From Caloranaerobacter azorensis DSM 13643 (lineage in GTDB: Bacteria; Bacillota; Clostridia; Tissierellales; Thermohalobacteraceae): a stretch of 64,000 nucleotides of DNA. Positions 42,248 through 50,701 of the stretch are shown piece by piece; the stretch's first letter is position 1, and each line of letters begins with the position of its first letter. The stretch spans positions 1-64,000 of the forward strand of contig NZ_FQXO01000006.1 of the NCBI RefSeq assembly GCF_900129995.1, read 5' to 3'. Both the position numbers and the translations under genes were made by a program. Below the pieces are notes generated by a model. The model did not search any database. It worked only from the letters and a program-made list of their open reading frames with translations, and was not told the origin of the DNA.

Positions 42248-42279
42248 AAAATAGAATATTTGTTTTAAGGAGGAGCAAT

Positions 42280-43476
42280 ATGTCAATAGATCCAATTACG
42301 TGTAGTGAGGAAGAATTAGCTTTGTTTTGTTTTAATAGAATAAATTTAGAAAAGAATAATCCGGATAGTGATAGAAAGGCTAGTAATTTTTCTGTAGAAA
42401 AACTATTAGCCCAACAATCTAAACTTAAAATCACATTAGATAGTCCTTTAAGAATTTTATGGAAAATAACAGGAATTTGTAATTCAGATTGTGTGCATTG
42501 CTGGGCGAGTTTAGGTACTGAACCTACTACTTCTCAACTAATGTCTGTTGCTGAACAAATAGGCGAGAATAATGTTTTAATGGTGTCTCTTTCAGGTGGC
42601 GAAGTTTTTTTAAGAAAAGATTTATTTAAAGTGTTAAAAAAATTGAAATCGTATAATATTATTGTAGAAATTTTAACTAATGGATCTTTAATTGATATGG
42701 AAACAGCAAAAAAATTAGCAAAAATTTTAAATTTAGAAACAGATGTTGTACAAGTTAGTCTTGATGGGTCTAAAGCATCAATTCATGATAAACAGAGAAA
42801 TAGCAAAATCTTTGGCAAAGCAGTTCAGGGAATTAAGAACTTGAGGAAATGTGGTATTAAAGTACGTATTGTTTTTACAGCAACAACAATAAATCAATAT
42901 GACATATATAATACGTATAAGTTAGCGGTAGAATTGGATGTTCAAACCTTTGCGCCAACCCCTGTTTTTCCATTAAGAAGAGGTAAAAAATTTAAAAATA
43001 ACTTAGACAGTATGGGATATATAAGACAAATTGCAGCATGTAAAAACATAGAAGACAAAGTTAGTACTAAATTACGTATACAAGTTGACCAACAATATCA
43101 ATTTTTAATGTATAAATATTTTGATTTGCTAGATTTTGGAGATATAGTTTTAAATCAAGATAGAATAGTATTTCCTATGGAAACGAATGCTACAATGCAA
43201 ATAGATGCAGCTGGAGAGGTGATTCCTGGGCCAGAGTGGGAAACGAATTTGTCAGCAGGAAATATATATGAAGAAGATCTAATGAGCATTTGGAAAAAAG
43301 GCAAAAACTGGTCAGAGTTTAGAAAAGGACGTAATTTAATAGGTACTAGTTGTGAAAGATGCAAAGTATTCCCACTATGTGAAGGAGGTAATGCAAAGTT
43401 AGCGTATGAAAAATATGGTACGATTAATATGCCAGATGGCTCTTGTCTGGTAAATAGGAGGAATTTAAATGTTTGA
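42280..43476 (+). CDS. Radical SAM RiPP maturase 1 (degenerate SPASM domain)
   Basis: A 398-residue radical SAM enzyme with a 60-residue N-terminal extension. The 4Fe-4S motif is CNSDCVHC (Cys67, 71 and 74). Next come the SAM-binding LSGGEVFLRKDLF, TNGS and VSLDGSKASIHDKQR. The C-terminal region is SPASM-like with Cys358, Cys361, Cys367 and Cys389. However, the usual early cysteines (C-x6-G-x-V-x-P-C) are missing: the segment reads MQIDAAGEVIPGPEW with Gly where Cys is expected. Auxiliary cluster number is therefore probably reduced. AAGGAGGAGCAAT gives the start. It overlaps the next gene by 8 bases. Confidence 0.9.
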   Translation: MSIDPITCSEEELALFCFNRINLEKNNPDSDRKASNFSVEKLLAQQSKLKITLDSPLRILWKITGICNSDCVHCWASLGTEPTTSQLMSVAEQIGENNVLMVSLSGGEVFLRKDLFKVLKKLKSYNIIVEILTNGSLIDMETAKKLAKILNLETDVVQVSLDGSKASIHDKQRNSKIFGKAVQGIKNLRKCGIKVRIVFTATTINQYDIYNTYKLAVELDVQTFAPTPVFPLRRGKKFKNNLDSMGYIRQIAACKNIEDKVSTKLRIQVDQQYQFLMYKYFDLLDFGDIVLNQDRIVFPMETNATMQIDAAGEVIPGPEWETNLSAGNIYEEDLMSIWKKGKNWSEFRKGRNLIGTSCERCKVFPLCEGGNAKLAYEKYGTINMPDGSCLVNRRNLNV

Positions 43477-44656
43477 TAATATTACTCGACGTGAGGCAGA
43501 GTTATTTGCTAAGTTTAAAACTAGCTACGAGTTTGGTTCAGAGCCAGGATTTAGATTTGTACTTGATGAATATAACGATATGTTTTTAGACAAAGGAATT
43601 ATACCAGAAACTCCTATTCAAGTTGGTTTAAATATAACTTCAGCTTGCAATCTAAGGTGTAAACACTGCTCAAGAATTGATAAGTTAAATTCAGACGTGA
43701 AAGAATCTAGTTTATTTATGCATGACTGGGAAAATATAATTGAAAAGCTATATGATGGTGATGTTCTACAAGTTTTTATTACAGGCGGAGAACCTTTTAT
43801 GCATCCTGATATAAAGAGTATTATAAAAAGTATTAAAGAAAGAAATATGTTAATAGGATTGTTAACTAATGGATTACTTATAGATGAAAGTATAGCTGAG
43901 TTTTTAAAGACATTTTTTACTAGTAAATTTGATTACATTCAACTTAGTATGGATAGTGTATATGAGAATTATAATAATTTTAGAAATGGCGGTGATTTTA
44001 ATAGGCTTATAAAGACTATAGATTTATTAGTAAAAAAAGATATAAGAACTCATGTAACAATGGTAGTTACTGATAGTAATTATAAACAGATGTTTGATGT
44101 TTATAGATTTTGTATTGAACACAATGTCAGATATATTAAATTTATGAGTCTATTTGAGCATCCAAGTACTAATTTAAAGTTCCCTAGAGATGATGTTGTG
44201 TTAAAAGAATTTTGCAAAATACTAGAACATTATGAGAAGTATAAACCAAACATAAAAATATTAAGTGAGCCTGTAGCTCTTATTTATCCTTTTGCAATTT
44301 GGTTACGCAAAAAATATCCTGAAATTAAATTTACTACAGGTAAACATGTTTGTCCTGCAGCAAATTCATCTTGTGAAATATCGATTGATGGGAATGTTTA
44401 TCCATGTGCATATCTAGAAAATTCAAAATTCTATGCAGGTAATATTTTATATGGAGAGCTAAGAGAAATATGGAGTAAGGGTGTAAATTGGGAAAAACTT
44501 CGTGATAGAACCATAGAAAGATATGAGTGCATAAATTGTGATGAAAAAGAGAAATGTTATGGAGCTTGTCCAGCTATGTCATATTATAAATATAGTAATT
44601 TTAATAATGGAGATAGTAGGTGTATAATTCTTAGAGAATCTAAGGAGGTAGTGTAA
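43469..44656 (+). CDS. Radical SAM/SPASM RiPP maturase 2
   Basis: A 395-residue enzyme with N-terminal extension, CNLRCKHC (Cys60, 64 and 67), FITGGEPFMHPD and LTNGLLID. The complete SPASM set is Cys295, Cys302, Cys313 in C-E-I-S-I-D-G-N-V-Y-P-C, Cys354, Cys357, Cys363, Cys367 and Cys385, enough for two auxiliary 4Fe-4S clusters. The start lies within the end of maturase 1 (AGGAGGAATTTAA before ATG 43469), and its stop overlaps the next ATG by one base, so translation is coupled on both sides. It is clearly paralogous in architecture to maturase 1 but strongly diverged, so it probably makes a different modification. Confidence 0.92.
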   Translation: MFDNITRREAELFAKFKTSYEFGSEPGFRFVLDEYNDMFLDKGIIPETPIQVGLNITSACNLRCKHCSRIDKLNSDVKESSLFMHDWENIIEKLYDGDVLQVFITGGEPFMHPDIKSIIKSIKERNMLIGLLTNGLLIDESIAEFLKTFFTSKFDYIQLSMDSVYENYNNFRNGGDFNRLIKTIDLLVKKDIRTHVTMVVTDSNYKQMFDVYRFCIEHNVRYIKFMSLFEHPSTNLKFPRDDVVLKEFCKILEHYEKYKPNIKILSEPVALIYPFAIWLRKKYPEIKFTTGKHVCPAANSSCEISIDGNVYPCAYLENSKFYAGNILYGELREIWSKGVNWEKLRDRTIERYECINCDEKEKCYGACPAMSYYKYSNFNNGDSRCIILRESKEVV

Positions 44657-44919
44657 TGAAGATTGCCCCAAATATAATCTTTAGATATGAGAGTAAAATT
44701 GATGGTGGTACATTATTTTTGTTTGATTTGAAAAACTATAAGACTTTTAGAGGTTCAATAGTAGAATATAAAATTTTAAAATATATACAAGATAATAAGG
44801 ATAAAGAAGAAATAATAAATAGAATTGAAAATGAATTTGGAATAGAAGATTGCAAAAATAAGATAATAAGTTTTTTAAAATATCTTGAAGAGAATAAATT
44901 TGTTATAAAAGAAGGGTGA
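44656..44919 (+). CDS. PqqD-like peptide-recognition protein 1
   Basis: An 87-residue protein with the PqqD winged-helix (RRE) pattern: beta strands I-I-F-R-Y-E-S and G-G-T-L-F-L-F-D-L, then helices with E-Y-K-I-L-K-Y-I-Q-D and K-E-E-I-I-N-R-I-E-N-E-F-G. The end reads S-F-L-K-Y-L-E-E-N-K-F-V-I. Such domains bind the leader peptide and hand it to the maturase. Sequence identity to PqqD is low, so the call depends on size, predicted fold and neighbours. It starts on the stop codon of maturase 2 (TAATG), with GGAGGTAG as ribosome site. Confidence 0.75.
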   Translation: MKIAPNIIFRYESKIDGGTLFLFDLKNYKTFRGSIVEYKILKYIQDNKDKEEIINRIENEFGIEDCKNKIISFLKYLEENKFVIKEG

Positions 44920-44923
44920 TAAA

Positions 44924-46060
44924 ATGATTATAAAATGGGCATTAACCAATAAATGCAATTTAAACTGTAAGCATTGCTATAATGCAGATTTAAGAAAGAG
45001 TAATGATGATATTACCCTTTATGATGCAAAGAAAGCAATAGATGATATGAAAGATAATAATGTTACTAATATACAATTTTTAGGAGGTGAGCCTTTATTA
45101 TATTCAAATATCACTGATATTATAAAGAAATGTACAGATAATGGAATTACTTCATGGATTAATACTAATGGAACGTTGATTGATAATGGGTATGCAAAAA
45201 GCTTAGTAGAAGCAGGTGTACGTACATTTATTTTTAGTATTGATGGACCAAACAAAAGTATAAATGATGAAATAAGAGGAGAAGGTAGTTTTAATAAAGC
45301 TATAAAGGGACTTGAAGCTATACTCCGAAATAAAAAAGAAAATATGTTAGTAACTATAAACACCATTGTGAGTAAAAAAGCGGTTTTAAAGATAGATGAC
45401 ATGATAGATTTTATTTCTTATTATAATAAAATTGATGGAATAACCATTAGTCTTCCTGATATGGTAGGAAATGCGAGTAATCAGGATAAAAAATTATGGT
45501 CTGATTATGAAACATATTATAATAGTCTTACTATATTTGCTCAAAAGCTTGTGAAAATTAAAAGTAAAATTAATGTTGATATTGGTGCTCCACCTTTAGT
45601 TAAATGGTATTTTGATAAAAAATATGATACAAATTTTTTTAAATCCACAAAAGAATATTGTATGGGAGGAAGTTCGGTATTTTTTTTAGATGCAGATGGA
45701 ATATTATATCCTTGTAATCTTCCATCAGGAATAAAGTATTTTCGGAAAATAAATACCTATAAAGAATTATTGAAGAATTGCAATATTAAATATAAAAGGT
45801 TTCAAGACATATTTACTAGAAATGAGTACTTAAAATTTTTTCAATACGTAAGAAGTAGAGATTTGACTGCTCGAGAAAGGTTTTCAAACTTTATTTGCAA
45901 TGAGTGTCCTTTTGCTAAATATAATTTATGTGGTATTTCTTGTCCATTAGAAACAAAAAGGTATCCTCATAGCGCTTTATGTGAATTATTAGTAAAAAAT
46001 GAAACAAAGAAGATATTTAAAAATTTTGATAAAGAGTATAAACGTATAAATGAGGTGTAA
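44924..46060 (+). CDS. Radical SAM/SPASM RiPP maturase 3
   Basis: A 378-residue radical SAM protein without an N-terminal extension. CNLNCKHCYN has Cys11, 15 and 18, followed by FLGGEPLLYSN, NTNGTLID and FSIDGPNKSINDEIRG. The SPASM region contains Cys246 and Cys264 (C-M-G-G-S-S-V-F-F-L-D-A-D-G-I-L-Y-P-C) and a C-N-E-C-P-F-A-K-Y-N-L-C-G-I-S-C cluster plus a late Cys. It is the most PqqE-like of the three. It is flanked by the two PqqD-like genes at 4 and 2 bases, which suggests each recognition protein serves its neighbouring maturase. Confidence 0.92.
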   Translation: MIIKWALTNKCNLNCKHCYNADLRKSNDDITLYDAKKAIDDMKDNNVTNIQFLGGEPLLYSNITDIIKKCTDNGITSWINTNGTLIDNGYAKSLVEAGVRTFIFSIDGPNKSINDEIRGEGSFNKAIKGLEAILRNKKENMLVTINTIVSKKAVLKIDDMIDFISYYNKIDGITISLPDMVGNASNQDKKLWSDYETYYNSLTIFAQKLVKIKSKINVDIGAPPLVKWYFDKKYDTNFFKSTKEYCMGGSSVFFLDADGILYPCNLPSGIKYFRKINTYKELLKNCNIKYKRFQDIFTRNEYLKFFQYVRSRDLTARERFSNFICNECPFAKYNLCGISCPLETKRYPHSALCELLVKNETKKIFKNFDKEYKRINEV

Positions 46061-46062
46061 TT

Positions 46063-46329
46063 ATGTACCTAATAGATAAAGCTACAAAATGGTTCATAAA
46101 AAAAGATTATCTTGAATTATATCATCCAGAGAATGATGATATAGTAAAAATTGAATGCGAAAAAATTGATCAATTATGGAAAATAATTTTAATATCTAAG
46201 AGTTACAAAGAAATTATATTTAAAGTAAAGCAACAGAATATTGATAATATATTTAATGAGAAAGTCATAAATTCTTTGTTAAATCAATTAGAACAAAAAA
46301 AATATATAGTATCAAAGGTGGGGGAATAA
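46063..46329 (+). CDS. PqqD-like peptide-recognition protein 2
   Basis: An 88-residue small protein with the same fold pattern as the other PqqD-like gene: strands at the N-terminus (K-W-F-I-K-K-D-Y-L-E-L-Y), a helix I-D-Q-L-W-K-I-I-L-I-S-K-S-Y-K-E-I-I, and the final helix N-S-L-L-N-Q-L-E-Q-K-K-Y-I-V. The two share little sequence, so they may recognise different substrates or different steps. It begins 2 bases after maturase 3 and its stop overlaps the exporter start. Confidence 0.65.
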   Translation: MYLIDKATKWFIKKDYLELYHPENDDIVKIECEKIDQLWKIILISKSYKEIIFKVKQQNIDNIFNEKVINSLLNQLEQKKYIVSKVGE

Positions 46330-47549
46330 TGGGGGCTTATGAACTAAAATTTTTCAAGTCATATAAATCAGTTTTAAAACGTAATTATCTTCTAGTATAT
46401 TTAATATATTTTAGCTTTTTTCTTTTTAATGGTCCTTTAGAGCAAATAATACCAATTTTATTTGAGCAAAAAGGAATTGGAGAAGAAGTATATGGAATCT
46501 TTTTATCTTTGAACAATGTAATACATATAGTATTACCAGGTGTTGTCGCATATATGGCTCACAGATTTGATTCTTTTAAAATTGGAATTATAGCAATGTT
46601 AATTAGCTTAATTGGTGGTTGTTCTGTAGCTTTTATAGATCAAAATTATTTTTTAGTTTTATTCTTTTTACTATTATTAATAAGTGGAAGGACTATTTTT
46701 AACTTTTCTCTTGGAAATTCAATTAATTATACATTTGCAAGAGAAAATAGAGGGAAGTATTTTGCTTTAAGAGATGTATTTCTTTTTGGTTCAATCTCAA
46801 TTGGACTATTTTTAGGAGGATTATATACAGCTAAATATAGTGTTAATTCATTTTATATGGTTTTTAGTATAGGTTTTATAGTGCCTTTGTTTATAATTGC
46901 ATATTTAAGTAGAGAAATCAAATTGAAAAAAGCTGAAGTAGAAGTTGATAAAGATACTGAAAATAGTAATGAAGAGAAAAGTAAAATTAAAATAATAAAA
47001 GATATATATAAAGATAAAAAAGTTTGGGCATTTACGTTAATTCAAATAGGAACTGCATTTTATGCAACTTCGATGAATTTTTTACCTCTTTTAGGTACAT
47101 CTTTAGGAATTTCTGTTTCATCGATAATGGGAATGTTTGGAGCTATAACTATCGTCAACTCCTTGTTAGCTTTAATTCTTGGTCATTTTTCAGATATGTC
47201 AGGTAGAAAATGGCTTTATGTAATAGATCTTGCATTTGACATAATACCAGCAATAGTTTTTGCTTTTACTCAAAATATTACATTATTTTTTATAGGTGTA
47301 GTATTAACTATGGTAAAAGATTCACTTGCTCCTATTTCATTTGCATATTTTTATGATTGTTTTTCAGAGGAAAAAGGAGTTATTGTTATGGGGGCACTTT
47401 CTTCAATAGGAAACTTATTAAGTTTCTTAGCACCTATTTTAATAGGAATTTTATGGAGTATTTCTACTAAATATGTATTTTTGATAGGTGCTATGGGGAA
47501 TGGATTGGCAGCCTTAGTAGCTGTGTTTATGTTGCCAGATGTTAAATAA
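46329..47549 (+). CDS. MFS transporter, probable exporter of the modified peptide
   Basis: A 406-residue major facilitator protein with 12 membrane helices. The central charged loop lies at about residues 195-230 (KLKKAEVEVDKDTENSNEEK). MFS loop motifs A-H-R-F-D-S-F-K-I-G (helix 2-3) and G-H-F-S-D-M-S-G-R-K-W-L-Y (helix 8-9) are recognisable. As the last gene of the RiPP operon, with its start on the stop codon of the preceding gene, it probably exports the product or gives self-protection. No peptidase-containing ABC transporter is present, so leader removal must be done by another protease. AAAGGTGGGGGA is the ribosome site. Confidence 0.85.
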   Translation: MGAYELKFFKSYKSVLKRNYLLVYLIYFSFFLFNGPLEQIIPILFEQKGIGEEVYGIFLSLNNVIHIVLPGVVAYMAHRFDSFKIGIIAMLISLIGGCSVAFIDQNYFLVLFFLLLLISGRTIFNFSLGNSINYTFARENRGKYFALRDVFLFGSISIGLFLGGLYTAKYSVNSFYMVFSIGFIVPLFIIAYLSREIKLKKAEVEVDKDTENSNEEKSKIKIIKDIYKDKKVWAFTLIQIGTAFYATSMNFLPLLGTSLGISVSSIMGMFGAITIVNSLLALILGHFSDMSGRKWLYVIDLAFDIIPAIVFAFTQNITLFFIGVVLTMVKDSLAPISFAYFYDCFSEEKGVIVMGALSSIGNLLSFLAPILIGILWSISTKYVFLIGAMGNGLAALVAVFMLPDVK

Positions 47550-47569
47550 AGCCGAAAAAAGAAAGCAAA

Positions 47570-47655
47570 CAGTTCATCTACCAAGCCTTTGGCTAGTGAT
47601 TGGTACGTACAACCAGTAAATTTACATCACCTGATTATTATGCATGCTTGTGCAG
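47570..47655 (-). other. Group II intron-like 5' RNA fragment (copy B)
   Basis: On the minus strand it reads CTGCACAAGCATGC, AATCAGGTGATG, AATTTACTGGTTG, CGTACCAATCACTAGCCAAA and GGCTTGGTAGATGAACTG. It aligns with copy A (13126-13198) over about 70 bases with conserved blocks GCATGC, AGGTG-TG, TTTACT and ACTAGCCA. No intron protein or catalytic domains are near. Confidence 0.4.
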
Positions 47656-47680
47656 GGTAAGAAAATTTTCTTACCCTTTA
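47655..47680 (+). terminator. Terminator of the RiPP operon
   Basis: Perfect palindrome GGGTAAGAAAA/TTTTCTTACCC followed by TTTATAAT. It is the first strong terminator after the exporter gene. Confidence 0.7.
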
Positions 47681-47816
47681 TAATATTTTTATTTGTAAGG
47701 CTTTCTTTGTTGACCAACATTTTTGCCTTACACTATATAAGAACGAATAAGTTATAAAAAAATCAACCATTTTATAAAAAAATAAAAATTATTTTTGATA
47801 AAATAACTGAAAGCAC

Positions 47817-47938
47817 AGACTGTTGACAAACTTATATTTTTAAATATTTATGAAAATGAAAGCGAATGCTTGAAAGAATTTAGTTTTCGTCCGCATGAGC
47901 GTCATTTTCATAAAACATTTTACTTTGTCAACAAGCTC
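47817..47938. repeat. MITE-like repeat, short copy (122 bp)
   Basis: Begins AGACTGTTGACAAACTTATA and ends TACTTTGTCAACAAGCTC, with the conserved inner part GAAAATGAAAGCGAATGCTTG ... CGTCCGCATGAGCGTCATTT (each given in part). Flanks CTGAAAGCA (left, 47808) and CTGAAAGTA (right, 47940) form a near-perfect 9-base direct repeat, suggesting a target duplication. It lies in reverse orientation to the long copy at 21.8 kb. Confidence 0.85.
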
Positions 47939-47965
47939 GCTGAAAGTATTTATCTAATAAGATAC

Positions 47966-48814
47966 CTATGTCTTTTCATTAGCATTACTATAATAATTAA
48001 TTTTACATTTAGATAATATATTTCTATCACAATTTTCGATAGTATCTATATTAGGTGCAACTATATATAGTATAATAGTCATTTTATAATCATCAAAATA
48101 TTTTGCATAAATTCTTCCCTTTAAAATTACTAATGGAAAGTCATCTCCAGAATAATTATCGGGCGGTTTTCCGTATTGTATATATCCTAAATGTTTCTTT
48201 CTATATTTATGATTTGGACCATTGGTTACTACTGTTGAATCGATTTTAACCCAGTCATTTATACCTAAATATTCTATATTATATTCTATTTTATCAATTT
48301 TGCTTTTAAAATAAATTTTATGTTCAGGGCATCCTAAAGAGGGTAAAACTAATCTAGTTTGATCATATCTTGGGATAGATTCTAATTCTTTTATTCTAAT
48401 TTTTCCATCAATGTCAAAACCGTAAGGATCATCTGCATCTTTGCTGTTATATATAACATATCCTCCATAAAAACTACTGTAATAACGAGAATTTTGATCA
48501 TAATAACTTGAGAATCCATTTCTAAAATGTCCAAAATTATAAAAAATAGTTAAAGATAGCTTTCTGCCGGCATACCTTGAAAATCCTTCATTATCGTTAA
48601 AAGTTAGTACAAATGGATACCAATCTTTTTCTTTTGTGATAGTGCCACCGGGAATATAAAATCTAATATTTCTTTTATAAGGTATACTATTTAATTTATT
48701 GTAGTAGCTATATGGATACATAACAATATAACTCCTTAAGGTATAATAAATATTTGTTTTAAGGAAAAATAAGATAAATAATATTATTGTAAATAAAAAT
48801 AGTTTTTTTCTCAT
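47966..48814 (-). CDS. Secreted or membrane-anchored protein of unknown function
   Basis: Not recognised. 282 residues with an N-terminal hydrophobic segment (KLFLFTIILFILFFLKT, residues 4-20) that acts as signal or anchor, followed by an aromatic-rich soluble part. That part has many Tyr and Phe, for example F-S-S-Y-Y-D-Q-N-S-R-Y-Y-S-S-F-Y-G-G-Y, and the phrases W-Y-P-F-V-L-T-F-N-D and L-P-S-L-G-C-P-E-H-K-I-Y-F. The alternation of strands suggests a beta-rich extracellular domain. AAGGAGAGAATATG precedes the start on the minus strand. It is monocistronic, between the MITE copy and the zinc operon. Confidence 0.65.
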   Translation of the reverse strand: MRKKLFLFTIILFILFFLKTNIYYTLRSYIVMYPYSYYNKLNSIPYKRNIRFYIPGGTITKEKDWYPFVLTFNDNEGFSRYAGRKLSLTIFYNFGHFRNGFSSYYDQNSRYYSSFYGGYVIYNSKDADDPYGFDIDGKIRIKELESIPRYDQTRLVLPSLGCPEHKIYFKSKIDKIEYNIEYLGINDWVKIDSTVVTNGPNHKYRKKHLGYIQYGKPPDNYSGDDFPLVILKGRIYAKYFDDYKMTIILYIVAPNIDTIENCDRNILSKCKINYYSNANEKT

Positions 48815-48882
48815 ATTCTCTCCTTGAATATATGTTTTTTAATATATAGTATATTTCGGAAATCGATTTTAAAACATATTTT

Positions 48883-48913
48883 CTAAATGCAAATAGGAAT
48901 TACTTGCATTTAG
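48883..48913 (+). promoter_or_regulatory. Candidate Zur operator of the zinc uptake operon
   Basis: Perfect 10-base inverted repeat CTAAATGCAA/TTGCATTTAG with an 11-base spacer, 60 bases upstream of the znuA start. Size and symmetry fit a Fur-family site. A Fur-family gene lies at the other end of the operon. The sequence differs from the Bacillus Zur box, so the assignment is positional. Confidence 0.6.
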
Positions 48914-48972
48914 ATTGTTTTAGTGATATATTTTTTTCTAGAAATATTTAAATTCTAAAAGGAGGGGTCATT

Positions 48973-49920
48973 TTGGCTAAAAAGATTATAAGTTTAACAC
49001 TAATATTTATGCTTATTTTTACTGTTGGATGTGCAAAAAAGGAAGTAGAAAATGAAAAACAGAATTCAGAAGGTAAGTTAAGAGTATATGCGAGTATTTA
49101 TCCTATGTATGATTTTGCAAAAAATATAGGGAAGGATAAAATAGATTTACATCTGATGATTCCTCCGGGGGCCCAGCCGCATGATTGGGAACCAACTGCA
49201 AAACTTATGACTGAATTGGAGAATGCAGATGTATTTATATATAATGGGGTTATGATGGAACCGTGGGTTGATAAGCTTTTAGATACAATAGATAATAAAA
49301 AGCTTATTGTCGTAAAAGCTTCTGAAAATGTAGAGCTTTTAAAAGTTCAAGATTACATTACTCATGGGCATGAAGAAAAAAATCATCATCACGGAGAATA
49401 TGATCCGCATGTATGGTTAGATCCTATTAGAGCTATGAAGCAGGCAGAAAATATAAAGAATGCATTTATAAAAGCAGATTACAAAAATAAGGATTTCTAT
49501 GAAAAAAATTTCAAAGAGTTTGCTGAAGAATTGAAGGCATTAGATGAAGAATATAGACATAAGTTGAGTAAAGTTAAAAATAGAGAAATTGTAGTGTCGC
49601 ATGCAGCTTTTGGATATATGGCGAAAAGATATGGTCTTATACAAATTCCGATTAGAGGACTCAATCCGAAGGAAGAACCTAGTGCCGCTAAACTATCAGA
49701 AATTGCTGACATTATGAAAGATAAAAAGATAAAGTATATATATTTTGAAACTCTGACAAATCCTAAAGTAGCCGAAGTTTTAGCTACAGAGGTTGGTGCA
49801 AAAACTGCTGTGTTAAATCCAATCGGAGGGTTAACAAAAGAGGAAATGGATTCAGGTAAAGATTATTTGAAGGCTATGAAAGAAAATCTTGAAACATTAA
49901 TAAGGACTTTGGGTGAATAA
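48973..49920 (+). CDS. znuA: Zinc ABC transporter substrate-binding lipoprotein
   Basis: Extracytoplasmic metal-binding protein of cluster A-I. It starts at TTG 48973 behind GGAGGGG. The signal peptide ends in the lipobox T-V-G-C. The metal-binding path includes PPGAQPHDWEPT (first His), a histidine-rich loop H-G-H-E-E-K-N-H-H-H-G typical of zinc rather than manganese proteins, then YDPHVWLDP, VVSHAAFGYMA and the late E-T-L-T-N-P-K-V-A. At 315 residues its length is normal. The operon znuA-znuC-znuB is tightly packed (2-base gap to the ATPase). Confidence 0.94.
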   Translation: MAKKIISLTLIFMLIFTVGCAKKEVENEKQNSEGKLRVYASIYPMYDFAKNIGKDKIDLHLMIPPGAQPHDWEPTAKLMTELENADVFIYNGVMMEPWVDKLLDTIDNKKLIVVKASENVELLKVQDYITHGHEEKNHHHGEYDPHVWLDPIRAMKQAENIKNAFIKADYKNKDFYEKNFKEFAEELKALDEEYRHKLSKVKNREIVVSHAAFGYMAKRYGLIQIPIRGLNPKEEPSAAKLSEIADIMKDKKIKYIYFETLTNPKVAEVLATEVGAKTAVLNPIGGLTKEEMDSGKDYLKAMKENLETLIRTLGE

Positions 49921-49922
49921 TT

Positions 49923-50672
49923 ATGGAGACTATAATTAGTATTAAAAACCTATTTTTTGGATATAGAGACAAAATGATATTAGAGGATATAAATTTAGAT
50001 ATTTATGAAGGGGATTATATAGGTATAGTAGGGCCAAATGGTTCTGGAAAAAGTACACTGATAAAGCTTATGCTGAACATTTTAAAGCCTGTAGAGGGTG
50101 AAATTAAATTATTTGGGCAGGACATAAATAGGTTCAATGAGTGGGATAAAATAGGTTATGTCGCCCAAAAATCAAACTTATTTAATAAGAGGTTTCCTGC
50201 TACTGTGGAGGAAGTTGTTGCAATGAATTTGTACCCTAAAGTTGGACTCTTTAGGGCGATTAAGCGGAGTCATTTAGAGCTAGTTCATAATGCCCTTAAA
50301 ATAGTTAATATGGAAAAGTATAAAGACAGGTTGATTGGAGACTTATCTGGAGGGCAGCAGCAAAGAGTTTTTATTGCTAGAGCTTTAGTTAATTTTCCTA
50401 AAGTAATTTTTTTAGATGAGCCAACTGTTGGTATAGACATAAAATCACAAGAAGAATTTTATAAATTGTTAGATAAATTAAATAAAGAGATGAAAATTAC
50501 AATAGTCATGGTTACTCATGACATTGGTGTTATTAGTGATAGAATAAAGAAAATTGTATGTATGGGAAATGGGAAGTTGATTATACATGATGAAAATTCT
50601 AAAATGCCATTTGAAAAAACTATACAGAAAATATATGGTGATAGTGCCAAAATCTTATTTCATGAGCACTAG
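49923..50672 (+). CDS. znuC: Zinc ABC transporter ATP-binding protein
   Basis: A 249-residue ABC ATPase. Walker A is G-P-N-G-S-G-K-S-T near residue 38, the Q-loop lies in Y-V-A-Q-K-S-N, the signature is L-S-G-G-Q-Q-Q-R near 141, Walker B is V-I-F-L-D-E-P and the H-loop reads V-T-H-D-I-G. Sequence and neighbours place it with the ZnuC/MntB class energising the ZnuB permease. Confidence 0.95.
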   Translation: METIISIKNLFFGYRDKMILEDINLDIYEGDYIGIVGPNGSGKSTLIKLMLNILKPVEGEIKLFGQDINRFNEWDKIGYVAQKSNLFNKRFPATVEEVVAMNLYPKVGLFRAIKRSHLELVHNALKIVNMEKYKDRLIGDLSGGQQQRVFIARALVNFPKVIFLDEPTVGIDIKSQEEFYKLLDKLNKEMKITIVMVTHDIGVISDRIKKIVCMGNGKLIIHDENSKMPFEKTIQKIYGDSAKILFHEH

Positions 50673-50701
50673 GATTTGAAAATGAAAGAAGGAGTATGAG
50701 T

